Source: Entamoeba histolytica HM-1:IMSS (Eukaryota > Evosea > Mastigamoebida > Endamoebidae). From it: 17,313 nucleotides of DNA. A program made the translations under genes and the position numbers. The stretch spans positions 1 through 17,313 of the forward strand of contig NW_001915160.1 in assembly GCF_000208925.1 (NCBI RefSeq). Reading direction: 5' to 3'. This document shows positions 1-9,470 of this stretch, in pieces; the stretch's first letter is position 1, and each line of letters opens with the position of its first letter. The notes under the pieces were generated by a model, which was given only the letters and a program-made list of their open reading frames with translations, was not told where the DNA came from and did not search any database.

Positions 1-2035
1 CTATTTTTTATTTTTATTTTAGGAGCAAAATATAATAAATGGAATATTCTATGGATGCAAATTTTTTGGCATCTTTTTTCTTTTTTGTAAATTATTTAGA
101 TGCATTTTTTCTTTGCTAATTTTCGTACCCTCTGTATTCTGACAATATCAATATATTATTAATTTCCTTTATTAATTCTTCAGTTTTTTTTCTTTTCCAG
201 TAGTAATTAATGTTAGTACATTTTCTACTTTCATTTCTTTTATTTTATTGATGAGAGTGTTAAGATATTCTTCATCAATTTCTGTAGAGTTATTTTTTAT
301 TATGATGTTTTTTATTATTGAATCACACTCTACTCTTCCTTCTATTATATCATTTACTTTCAATTTAATGTATTGTTTAATGCTTTCTTTTATTTTATGT
401 GACATTTTAATATATTTAATATATTCATTTTCATTACTTACATTGATGTTTATTACTTTTATTATATTTTCAATTTGTTCCCATCTTAATTTCTTATATA
501 ATTTCTTATTTAACCAATTAATTGCAAAACAATACAACACTTCATTTAAAATTCTATTTCTTTCTTTTGTTGTATTTCTTGTCTGACTATCATCTCTTGT
601 TTTTTGACAATCAGTGCTTTCCTCTTCGATTTCAACTACTGTCTTTTTCATAGGAGTAGTTTCGTTCATCTCCATTGTTCCTGATGATGTTTTCCTCATT
701 ACTGGTTGTGTATTTATCACAAGTGTCATCGTTTTCTTCTTCTCCAGTTCCTTCTGTGAGATAAAATTTTCAATATCATCTTGTTGTTTTGATATTATTT
801 GTTTTTGTGCTTCATTTTCTTTTTGTATGTTATCTAATTCTTCTCTTGTTATTTCTGCAATCTCATGACTTATTATTGCTGCTTGTTGAATTTCAGAGAT
901 TTGTTTTTCTTTATCTCTTATTTCACTTTTCAGCTCCTCAATTTTCTTCTCTAGTACTTCTGCTTGTTCCTCTAACACATTATTCTTCTTCTCCAGTATT
1001 TCTCCTTTTTTCTTCAGCTCTTCTGTTTTCTCCTTTTGTTCATCATTTTCCTTCTGTAACTTCCATTTAGTGGATTTTAGACTTCGAATGGTTTCTTCTT
1101 TGTTATTCATTTCCATGATTTTCATTCTATCTCATTTATTTCACATTGTAATTTTATATTTTCTTCTGTTAGTTGTTCATTTTCTTTCTTCTTTTCATTA
1201 TAATTCGTCTGAACTTTCTTAATTTCTTTTTTCATATTTTCTATCTCTTTCTCAAATTCTTTTTTGACTATTTCTTTTGCTTTTTCCATCATTTCATCTG
1301 AGATGGCTTGTTCTTCTTCCTTTCTTTTTGCTTGATATCCTTTATTTTCTTCTTCTATTCTTTTAATCTGCTTTTGAAGTATTTTAATTTCTTCTTTTTC
1401 TCTATTATTTTCCTCTTCATTCTTTGTTTCTTCTTTGTTTTCTTCTTGTGTTTCTCTTTCTTTTTCTGTTTCATTTATTATTTTAGCCATTTTACATCTT
1501 TCTTGTAATTCTTTGATTGGGTTTCTACTTTTCATTTCTGTTTCGATTGCTTGGATATCTTCTTCTTCCCATCCTTTTATTCTTTCCTTAAATTTTTCTT
1601 GCATTTTTTTCAATTCTCTTTTTCTTTCTAATTGAATATACTTCTTGAAGAATATCATACCATCTTTTTCTTTTACCTTCGTATTTTTTAAGTATTTCTT
1701 CGTATTCTCCTTTTCCCATTTACTTGTTATTCCTTTTATTCGTTCATGTATCTCTTTTATTGTTAACCGTCTATGTCTATTGTTTGTATATTCATTATTA
1801 TTCCAGTATTTATCCTGTTTCTTATTCGTTCTTCTTTGTCTTTGTTGTTTTTAAACCCTTTTCTCTTGGTATTTCTTTTATCATAATCGTAATATCTTTT
1901 ATTATAATTGTAATATCTTTTATTGTTGTTATTGACATTAAACCTTGTATTTCTATGTCTTGTTTGCTTTTCTTTATAAGACGTCAAGGCATTACTCCAT
2001 AACAATGGTAATAAAATTTGTTGTATATCCTGCAT
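1..2035 (-). mobile_element. 5' portion of a non-LTR retrotransposon (EhLINE-like), truncated by the window edge
   Basis: The minus strand carries a degenerate ORF1-like coding region (three frames, described separately). After its stop at 172-174 comes a short stretch to the window edge where ORF2 (reverse transcriptase plus restriction-like endonuclease in the R4-clade LINEs of Entamoeba) would be expected to begin. In 1-171 one minus-strand frame is open for about 30 codons from around 150 down to a TAG near 51 and is rich in Lys/Asn. It could be a broken ORF2 start, but no reverse-transcriptase motif is visible. The 5' boundary of the element is not defined: 2036-2270 could be 5' UTR or flank. 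Identification rests on my recollection of the Entamoeba LINE layout (basic N-terminal segment, long coiled coil, two ORFs), not on an alignment. The alternative is an ordinary coiled-coil pseudogene. Confidence 0.5.
172..2035 (-). pseudogene. Frameshifted coiled-coil ORF, probably LINE ORF1 (nucleic-acid-binding protein)
   Basis: The coding sequence passes through three frames. Part 1 (2035 to 1763) starts at ATG with MQDIQQILLPLLWSNALTSY, then a basic Arg/Asn/Tyr-rich segment (RYYNYNKRYYDYDKR), and ends at TAA. Part 2 is open from about 1850, looks like continuous protein from about 1790 (TIKEIHERI...), and runs to a TGA at 1122. Part 3 runs from ATG 1125 to the stop at 172 (317 aa). Parts 2 and 3 overlap by ATGA. 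Parts 2 and 3 are almost entirely heptad-like Glu/Lys/Ile/Leu coiled coil until a Ser/Thr-rich linker; the last 130 or so residues look globular (helical, Ile/Lys/Asn-rich). Combined length would be about 600 residues. In Entamoeba LINEs, ORF1 encodes a basic, coiled-coil RNA-binding protein of about 500 aa, so the size is roughly right. The reading frame can be extended upstream of 2035 only to a TTG, which is not used as a start in this genus. Confidence 0.55.
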
Positions 2036-2420
2036 TGGAAAAGGATCTCTGAATGAAAATAACAATAAGAAATAACAACATAAATATGTTGATGTATTTT
2101 ATCATTTCTTTATTTGTTTATTATTCTTATTTCTATTATCTTATTCATTTGATTCATAATGAATTAATTCAATGAAATAATACAAATAATTTGTTTATTC
2201 ATTTCATTTTATTTCTCTTTCTTTCTTATTTCTTTTATTATTTATTAAAAAACACCCTCATTGGGTGTGAATATTTCATTAAATGAAATAAAATAAATCA
2301 ACATTGAATTATGTCAATTTTTATTTCACCATTTCATTCATTAGAAGATGAATTGTTCATATTCTTCATTAATTTGTTTTTATTCTTTTTTATTTCATTT
2401 TCAATTAATTCAAGATTGAA
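2036..2420. other. AT-rich spacer with one short GC-containing hairpin
   Basis: No reading frame of note on either strand. The forward strand is full of TTTCATTT/TTATTT runs. Two small inverted repeats stand out: CAACATAAATATGTTG near 2079-2094, and ACACCC-TCATT-GGGTGT at 2252-2268, the only G/C-bearing hairpin in the spacer. This stretch could be the 5' UTR of the LINE on the minus strand or ordinary flank, and could also hold the 3' UTR of the TLDc relic. Confidence 0.4.
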
Positions 2421-2949
2421 TCATTTCATTTCAATTACTAGGATTTGTTTTGATCTGAAATAATATTTTCCGCAAACTGCATTTTCGATTCCTTTATATT
2501 TAAATGAATTTTGATTACAGTATGATTTTGTTTTATTATTTTCTTTACCAACAAGAATATCACCTCCAAATTTAAACAAACGGTTATCTGATTAAATAAA
2601 GAAAATGCATATTCGGTATCTTTAATATCAAATTTCATCATTCCTTTTAATCTTCCTTTTGATGCTAATGAAAATATAAATGATTTTGAATTATTTATAT
2701 AACCACAATAACCAATTTTATCAATTATAGAATTAACATATCCTCCAAATTTATTTCCTTCTGTATCTTCAATAATAATTATTATATTTCTTTATTCATT
2801 ATTCTTTTATCAAATACTGATGTATCAACATTCCAATCATCTTTATCTGAATCAAATAGTATATTTCCTACTTTTCTATTTGTCCATTCTTCTATTTGTA
2901 TCATTTGATGTTTTGTTTCTTTGTGGAGAGAATGTGCAGTACCCCCATT
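2421..2949 (-). pseudogene. TLDc-domain protein pseudogene (5'-truncated, two frameshifts)
   Basis: Reading the minus strand from 2949, the first frame gives NILFDSDKDDWNVDTSVFD and stops at 2782. The next frame takes over near 2785 with IIIIIEDTEGNKFGGYV and continues through GRLKGMMKFDIKD to NQ near 2590. A third frame completes the domain with LFKFGGDILVGKENNK, then SYCNQNSFKYKGIENA, CGKYYF and ILVIEMK before a TGA at 2421-2423. In this order these are the recurrent blocks of the TLDc domain as found in the many Entamoeba TLDc proteins, so the assignment is firm although no single frame is longer than about 70 codons. The N-terminal coiled coil of the family is missing: the first frame is closed by a TAA at 2950-2952 and nothing similar follows upstream. 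With two frameshifts and no N-terminus it cannot make a complete protein. It is not the same copy as the intact gene at 10934-11785, being closer to what I regard as the family consensus. Confidence 0.85.
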
Positions 2950-3515
2950 TTAATTTAATTTGATATTTATAAGTTCAAAATATGGATGTTAAAATAATTA
3001 ATACACGTTATAATACACATTATTAACATATCAAGTCAGTTATTATTTTTAATAACATTCTATTTTTAATAAATGTTATTTTATCATTTTTATAATAACA
3101 ATAATTATATAATACTATTAATAATATTGTTATTTTATATAATTAGCTTATTTTATTTTTACTATTTTTTCATTTTTTTAAAAAATAAGAAAAAATAATT
3201 GTCAATTTAAAGAATTAATTAGTCAATTAGACACTACATTTATCATTATATTATATTTAATTTAAACTTCTTTATTCATTATTGTTTTGTTTGTTGTAAT
3301 GAATAATCAAAATAATGTAATATATTCATTTAAAATAATGAATGAACAATTATATTATATGATGAGTATGTTATGTCTAAATTATCAATTATTAAATCAT
3401 TATCAATAAATTATTATATACAAAAAAGTAATTAACATCGTTATTAATTGGTTTTTTATCATTTAAGACACTTCCATATTTTACATATTATATTATTAAT
3501 ATCAAATGACATACA
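2950..3515. other. AT-rich spacer without a recognisable gene
   Basis: Dominated by AATAAT/TTATTA-type sequence with a weak symmetric ATTAATAATATTGTTATT core near 3115-3140. A 36-codon plus-strand frame beginning ATGAATAATCAAAAT at 3299 is the longest open stretch and has no family features. A run of five C at 2942-2946, at the 5' limit of the TLDc relic, is unusual in this composition. I see no RNA gene. Confidence 0.4.
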
Positions 3516-3821
3516 ATGAACAAAATATAATTTATATTGAAATTATCATTATTCATATTTTTATCCTCATTTTGTAATGATGTTAAATATAAATTCATAT
3601 TTAATGATGATGAAATATATTTCAATGCATGTGAAGATAAAAAGTCAATAAAAGTATAATTATCTGTTTAGTGAATTACAAAACAACGAATAAAATTATT
3701 ATCAAAAAGTATGAAGATGAAATGGATTTGTGATGATTGTATGTTTATTTATTCTGAATTTATAATACAATGTATATCAGTTAATTATTCATTTCTCTCT
3801 CATTTTCATAATTCATCATGA
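3516..3821 (+). pseudogene. Possible relic of a small secreted cysteine-containing protein
   Basis: From ATG 3516 the frame meets a TAA at codon 5 and then reads FILKLSLFIFLSSFC, which looks like a signal-peptide core, followed by NDVKYKFIFNDDEIYFNACE and DKKSIKV before a second stop. After several stops a different frame gives a coherent piece, KMKWICDDCMFIYSEF, with a CxxC pair, ending at TGA 3819-3821. The arrangement (signal peptide, a Cys every 20-30 residues, a WxCDxC block near the end) loosely recalls the intact surface protein at 13855-14493, whose end holds WNCDVC. The likeness is weak and could be chance. Stops and at least one frame change mean that no protein is made. Confidence 0.35.
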
Positions 3822-3935
3822 TATTTAATTTCTAATTCGAATAATATTCATATTATTGAATATATTTATTTGAGATTTGATGTTAAATAAAACCATTCAA
3901 TATTTGTTAATATTTGAACTAAATGTTATATTTCA

Positions 3936-4109
3936 CTAATCAAATGTTGTAATAACAATTGATAAATTTGAATGAAATATTGATATTTCATTGTTTACTA
4001 TTTTAATCACATTATTCATATTCATTATTATTTCACTCACATTTTGTTCAATCAATTTATTCAATTCATAATCAAATTTTAATGAATATAATATTGTAAG
4101 AATATTAAA
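3936..4109 (-). pseudogene. Short decayed coding fragment, family unknown
   Basis: A 57-codon minus-strand frame without a start codon, open from a TGA at 4110-4112 to a TAG at 3936-3938. It contains LKFDYELNKLIEQNVSEIMN and IKIVNNEISIFHSNLSIV. Codon choice and the alternation of charged and hydrophobic residues look like real Entamoeba coding sequence, unlike the poly-Asn/Tyr/Ile output of random AT-rich DNA. Immediately upstream another frame begins MKFSDLIFLQYYIH, so a frameshift near 4085 may separate start from body. Downstream, after two stops, the same frame goes on with coding-like pieces to about 3840. I do not recognise the protein. It lies just beyond the 3' end of the kinase and is on the same strand. 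Confidence 0.3.
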
Positions 4110-4237
4110 TCAGAGAATTTCATTGAATTAAAAAATAATAGAAATAAAATAATGAATATTATAAATAATTATAATAATAGAATTATCAATATAAATTTAA
4201 ATGAAAGATTTTAAAAATTGATGAATTAAAAATTAAA

Positions 4238-7200
4238 TTAATCGCTTTTGTCTATACTTTGAGAAGAAATCGCAGAATCATTGTTTTCATCAGTTCCATT
4301 GGTTGTATTTGTTGTTGATTTTATTTCTGTAGAAGAAATATCTTTAGATTTTGTATTAGTTTTTGTTGTTCCAGAATGATTTTTATTATGAGAATCTGAT
4401 TTTGATTTATCAGAAGTCTTTTTATGAATAACTTCTAATTCAGATGCAATTTCTTTGAAAGTAGGTCTATCTGATGGTTTATGTTTCCATGCTTTTTCAA
4501 TAATACCTTTCAAAATACAATCGTCACTAACATGAAGTCTTTTTCCAGCACCTACAAATCTTAATATTGATTCTGAATCAGGGAATTTCATTGGATCATA
4601 TGGATCTCTTCCTAACCAAATTTCTAACATACAAATAGCAAATGAATATACATCTGATTTTAATGTCATTTGATCTTTTCTTGTGATTTCTGGTGCCATA
4701 TATACAGGTGTACCAATATTTTGTAAAGCAATTGAATTTGATGATTCAATAAATGAACGAGAAGTACCAAAATCAGTAACTTTAGCAGTAATAGGATCTG
4801 ATGGATTTTTAGAATAAACCAAAACATTGTCAGTTTTTAAATCACGATGAAGAATATCATTTTGATGTAAATATTCCATACCACGTGCTATATCTTGACA
4901 GAATCTAATTTTTAATAAATCACTCATTGAATTTGTTTTCATGAATTTTCTTAATGATCCTAATGGACAAAATTCGGTTACAAGACATAATGTATCAGCA
5001 GTTACTACACTTCCAATGAAATTTACAATATATGGACAACGAATACGTTCCATCATTTCTGCTTCTTGCATGAAATTAGGTAAAAGCTCTCCAAGATCAA
5101 CTAAATCAGTTTTCATTACTTTAACTGCAACATCAACCATTCTCCATTCAGCACGATAAACAATACCAAATGTACCACCACCAATAGGTGGATGTTGTAA
5201 ATGAATTTCTTCATAATCTAATTTAGTAGAAAGAGCAGATTCAACTTGAAGATTTAAATAAACATGGAATTTAGATATTTTTGTTTTACCTTTTTTCTTT
5301 GAATCAGATTCATGAGATGATCCAAATTTTCCACTTCCTGATGGAGTTAATTTTTGTTCACCTGTTTTATTAGTTGAATTTGAACCATTTGTTCCTGAAG
5401 ATTTAGAACTTCTTTCACTTTCACTATTTTGACTTGATTGAGAAGAATAAGCAATTAAGTCTGGATTTCCTTTTTTAATATCTTTTATAATATTTCCTAA
5501 TTGACCATAACGTATTGTAATAGGAACTTTTTCATTTAATATAGTAGTACATTTTGCCATAAATGAAATTGAAAGATCAACACTCTCTTTTGGTCTAATT
5601 GTTCCAGTGAATGGTTTACACATAATTTCATATTTTGTATAATCACCAGAATGGAATGTGAAATGCATATTTTCTTTCCAATTATTTGTTAATTTAATAA
5701 CACATTCTATTGGTTCATCAATTTCAGGTCTTATATCACCAAAATCAATAATATTAGAAGAGAATGAGAAATATGGATTTTCTTGTTTTAAATCAATATA
5801 TTGTGAATTTGTTTTATCAAATGGAATGATTGTATTCTCAAAAATAATCATATTTTCATCATCAATTTCTTGTTTAATTTTTCTAGTTAATCTAATATAC
5901 AAAAGTAAGAAGAGTATAAATGTAAAGATATAATAAAGAACATAAACTATACTTCCTATTCCCCAAAAAAAGAAATTAGTAAGTGATTTTGATACATTCT
6001 TACAATGTGCTTTATCTTGTGTATACCAATCAGGTTGACATTCACATTCAATACATCCATCTCCTCCATCACATTCTTCTCCTTCATTCCATCTTTTATT
6101 ACCACATGTAGCAGGAATACAACCATCTCTAGCTTTTGCATATTTTTTTGTTCCATTTACACATACACAATGATCACATCCATATCCTCCATCACATTCT
6201 TCAAATTCATCAATTTGTCCATTACCACATGTTGGAACTGCACATTTTACTACACCATTAATTTCCATTGGTTGTGTTCCATATACACATGTACAAACGT
6301 CTGTGCATTGTGTATCATTATTTCCTTCAATAGTTGGATCACAATCCTCATCTTTATCTAATTTACCATTTCCACATAATGTACATATTCCATCAACAAG
6401 ATTATATCCAGTAATACATTCACATTGTCCAGAACTAGTTGAACAAATACCTCGTTTACCACAATCACCTGGACAAATTGATTTAATTGTTAAATTAATT
6501 GAAGCGGCATATTCTTCATTTATTTGAAGAAATAAGAAATAAAGATGTTTACTATCTATTCGTTGAATTAGTCTTGCAAGACGAGAATCTTCACCACAAC
6601 CTGATGTTCTTGTTGCAAGACATTTTGCTGGTGCAGAATTACAATCAATTGAAGAAAGGTCTGTTGAAGTATTATTTAATCCATAATCACTTAATTTTAC
6701 TTCAATAAGATCAAGTGTAACATCAAAAGCACCAGAGTCACAAGTTGAAATATCAAGTGTTTGTTCAGTTCCTTCTATTTTAAACCAAAATCCTTTATTT
6801 AAACTTGGAGTACAAATACTTCTTGATGCCATAGCATTTGCTAATTCAAAAACACCTTGATATCCATCACCAGTACCAATTACATTTAATTCTAAATCAA
6901 AAGAATTTGTAGAACAAGCATGACTTATATCAGAAATATAGAGAGTAAAAGAAGGAATTGTTTTTGATGCATATTTTGAATGAATAAATAAATAATATGG
7001 TGTTTTTGGATAAATTACAGAAGTAATTCTTGGAGATAAAATATATTTAGATAATCCACCATTTCTATACATACATTGTGGATCATCTTTGGAATCAACT
7101 GAATCAAGACAACTTTGTGTTAAAACAAATGCAAGTTCTGTTCCTATTGTTTCTCTTTGTGCTTGTGCAAGATTTACATCATCTACATAATATTTCTTAT

Positions 7201-7834
7201 CTAATTCAATAGCTACTTTTGCTTCTTTTTCATGAATTAACTCAATCCATACTCCATAAGTATAAGGACGACTTGGATCAGTATATCTAGAACAATGTGT
7301 GAGTTGTAACTTTCTTCTTTCAACAGGTAATTCTGGAATATCAATTTTATATATAACAGTTTCACTACCTACTTTTGATTTATTTAAATTGATTTTAAAT
7401 GGATTTGTTTTTAATCCAAGTTCAGCAGTTAAATTATCAGAGTCATCAATAAAACTTCTACATGTTTGAATTGTAGAAACATCATAAGGTAAACAATTTC
7501 CTTCTCCAAACCACATATATCCTGGTTGACATCCATTACAATCTTTTGTATATCTTGTTGTATTACATGAACTACACATATCTGGTTTATAACATCCAGT
7601 TAAACAACCATCTCCATACATACATGACATAATACAATGTCCTTTTTTATCTGGTGTATATCCTTTTTCACATAAACAATTATTCCCACATCCTTCTACA
7701 CTATCACATTCTTCAGTAAAAGAATCCCAAATACCATCTCCACATACAGAAATTTGATTAAATTCTTCTTCAGTGACTTTTTCAGCAATCCCAATACTCT
7801 TCAATAAAATTAAATAAATCACGAACACTAACAT
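4238..7834 (-). CDS. Receptor-type transmembrane protein kinase (Entamoeba TMK family)
   Basis: A predicted single-pass surface receptor with an intracellular kinase, 1198 aa from ATG 7834 (MLVFVIYLILLKSIGIAEKV). This start gives a clean signal peptide; the open frame upstream has only TTG. Residues 31-115 are cysteine-rich (CGDGIWDSFTEECD...). Residues 120-450 are a beta-rich ectodomain with scattered Cys and N-glycosylation sequons. Residues 454-485 are EGF-like, followed to about 615 by CGNG...EECDGG...CxC repeats of the kind shared by Entamoeba TMKs. One membrane helix lies near 621-647. Residues about 685-780 form a beta-sandwich-like block, and 797-850 a Ser/Asn/Gly-rich linker. The kinase domain is at about 870-1137 with every key motif: GGGTFG loop (885-890), VAVK lysine (905), HRDLKTDN (996-1003), DFG (1021-1023), APE (1047-1049). 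It should therefore be active, phosphorylating Ser/Thr or possibly Tyr (TKL-like architecture). The Ser/Thr/Lys-rich tail has no recognised motif. The gene is intronless and stands alone; its ligand is unknown. Confidence 0.95.
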   Translation of the reverse strand: MLVFVIYLILLKSIGIAEKVTEEEFNQISVCGDGIWDSFTEECDSVEGCGNNCLCEKGYTPDKKGHCIMSCMYGDGCLTGCYKPDMCSSCNTTRYTKDCNGCQPGYMWFGEGNCLPYDVSTIQTCRSFIDDSDNLTAELGLKTNPFKINLNKSKVGSETVIYKIDIPELPVERRKLQLTHCSRYTDPSRPYTYGVWIELIHEKEAKVAIELDKKYYVDDVNLAQAQRETIGTELAFVLTQSCLDSVDSKDDPQCMYRNGGLSKYILSPRITSVIYPKTPYYLFIHSKYASKTIPSFTLYISDISHACSTNSFDLELNVIGTGDGYQGVFELANAMASRSICTPSLNKGFWFKIEGTEQTLDISTCDSGAFDVTLDLIEVKLSDYGLNNTSTDLSSIDCNSAPAKCLATRTSGCGEDSRLARLIQRIDSKHLYFLFLQINEEYAASINLTIKSICPGDCGKRGICSTSSGQCECITGYNLVDGICTLCGNGKLDKDEDCDPTIEGNNDTQCTDVCTCVYGTQPMEINGVVKCAVPTCGNGQIDEFEECDGGYGCDHCVCVNGTKKYAKARDGCIPATCGNKRWNEGEECDGGDGCIECECQPDWYTQDKAHCKNVSKSLTNFFFWGIGSIVYVLYYIFTFILFLLLYIRLTRKIKQEIDDENMIIFENTIIPFDKTNSQYIDLKQENPYFSFSSNIIDFGDIRPEIDEPIECVIKLTNNWKENMHFTFHSGDYTKYEIMCKPFTGTIRPKESVDLSISFMAKCTTILNEKVPITIRYGQLGNIIKDIKKGNPDLIAYSSQSSQNSESERSSKSSGTNGSNSTNKTGEQKLTPSGSGKFGSSHESDSKKKGKTKISKFHVYLNLQVESALSTKLDYEEIHLQHPPIGGGTFGIVYRAEWRMVDVAVKVMKTDLVDLGELLPNFMQEAEMMERIRCPYIVNFIGSVVTADTLCLVTEFCPLGSLRKFMKTNSMSDLLKIRFCQDIARGMEYLHQNDILHRDLKTDNVLVYSKNPSDPITAKVTDFGTSRSFIESSNSIALQNIGTPVYMAPEITRKDQMTLKSDVYSFAICMLEIWLGRDPYDPMKFPDSESILRFVGAGKRLHVSDDCILKGIIEKAWKHKPSDRPTFKEIASELEVIHKKTSDKSKSDSHNKNHSGTTKTNTKSKDISSTEIKSTTNTTNGTDENNDSAISSQSIDKSD

Positions 7835-9204
7835 TTCTTGAAAATTAATTCCAAAAAATTTGAGATTCTGATTCTTCAAAAACTCTCTTCGTTCAAAAAT
7901 AGTATATCTTACTCACTCCCCATGAAATAGAATTTTCTTTTTTAATTTAAAGTTACCTATTTTTGTAAAATTTATCTATTTAGTTTTATATTTATTTCAT
8001 TTTATTCTATTCTTTTGATACTTCTTAATCATATTTTAAAGTATCTTTTCCTTAAAATAAATTATTACGTCTTCTTTTGTTCGTGTTAATTCTTTTCAAA
8101 TGGGTATGAAAACTTATTTACTTTTTATTTCCATAATCCCTTCTACAAATATTATATACTCAACAGATTAACTCTTCTAATGTTCATTAAAAATCCATTC
8201 ATATAATAAAAATAGAAACCAAAATTAAAGGAAATAAATTAATTTTACAATAATTATATCGAAGCTTCATTTTCTATAAAATATAAAAAAAATTTCATTG
8301 AATAAAATCCTTTTTTTCCTTGAATGAGGTATTATTCAAGTTTTATTTTATAAAATTAACTAAATATAACAACTTATTCAGTTTGTGTAAATATTTTAAA
8401 ACTATAATTAAGAATAAACATTTCTACGATATTAAAATCTTTTTTTGTCATAATAAAAATATTTGACAAGTTATATTTATTACCAGAGTATTAATTAGAT
8501 ATAAATATATTTGTTTATATTCTATTTAAATGTATTTCATTTAAATTAAATAAAATTACACAACAGTTAGAGTTTTAAAACCTCTCAATAAATCTACTGT
8601 CTACAATTTTTAGAACAAAAATTTCTTTTTAACTATAAATTACTTTTACCAATGTTTTTATACGACAGTTTCGTTAATTTACTAATACGTTTAATTAAAC
8701 TACTTTTTTATTTCATTTTTATTCAAACTAAACAACCCATTTCTTAGGTTATTCTCTTTGGTAAAAAAAAATAAAATGAATGTTAAAATACTGGTTTACA
8801 ACGAAAATTAACTTTGACATAACCAACAAAAAACCCCCTACACTATAAACTTATTTCAAATGAGAAATACCTAAAAATAACTCCAGTTTTTTATTTGGTT
8901 AAATTCTTTATTATTAAATGAAAATGAATGAGAAATGAATAATGTAAATCAGAAACAACACACAAATATTAATACAAAATCAAATAATGAAATATCAAAT
9001 AATAATTGAATATGATGAAGTAATTTAATAAGAAATATAATAAATAATAATAGAAATAATGAAATAAGATAATATGAAATAATAATAATAAAAGAAAATG
9101 ATATAAATGATGATATTAATAATAAATGAAATTATATATAATAATATAATGATAATGAAATATTCATTCATAAAAAGTAATTAATTAAGTGTTAATAGAA
9201 TTTT
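7835..9204. other. Long AT-rich spacer holding the promoter region of the kinase gene
   Basis: No gene is visible on either strand. The kinase is transcribed leftward, so its promoter should sit at the low-coordinate end. Reading the minus strand toward the ATG gives ...TATACTATTTTTGAACGAAGAG... (about 7885-7905), where GAAC matches the core of the Entamoeba GAAC element; no TATTTAAA box of the usual kind is seen. At 8830-8840 there is a C run (AACCCCCTAC). From about 8915 to 9170 the forward strand turns into ATG/AAT/AATAAT-rich purine-biased sequence with frames of at most 24 codons. A 22-codon plus-strand frame starting ATGGGTATGAAAACTTAT near 8101 has a hydrophobic, signal-peptide-like content but no continuation. 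Confidence 0.4.
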
Positions 9205-9218
9205 CATCTATTCTTCCT

Positions 9219-9250
9219 AGCTCAGGGGAGACTAATCCCATCCCTGAGCT
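9219..9250 (+). repeat. Inverted repeat near the SINE 5' end
   Basis: AGCTCAGGG (9219-9227) and CCCTGAGCT (9242-9250) are perfect 9-bp reverse complements separated by 14 bases that include GACTAATCCC. In RNA this would be a stable stem-loop at the start of the SINE transcript, an obvious candidate for recognition by retrotransposition or transcription factors. The function is inferred only. Confidence 0.8.
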
Positions 9251-9470
9251 TATTAAAAAAGAGTAATCTCTTTGTTAAACCTATCATTTATGTTTTTCTT
9301 GCAAAATGAGGAAAGCACTTCTTTCCTTTATTTCTTCCTATTAAGGTTTTTCAAACTTCTTCTGCTTATTTCTTCTTTTTAAGCCTTTGTTTGTTTTCTA
9401 CCTTAATTTTAAGGAATTTCATTTTTCTTATTTTATGAATGGGAGAAGGAATCATTTTATTACTACTATA

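Noticed and set aside
248..1070. Plus-strand frames opposite the LINE ORF1 (hydrophobic Phe/Ser/Leu-rich)
   Set aside because: They are the antisense of coiled-coil codons (GAA/AAA read as TTC/TTT), with no promoter and no family resemblance.
1308..2002. Further plus-strand Phe/Ser/Leu-rich frames resembling multi-pass membrane proteins
   Set aside because: The hydrophobicity is produced by the complementary strand of Lys/Glu-rich coding sequence; the frames start and stop without relation to any signals.
4941..6708. Small frames on both strands inside the kinase gene
   Set aside because: All lie within a well-supported 1198-aa coding sequence with intact domain structure and are shadow frames.
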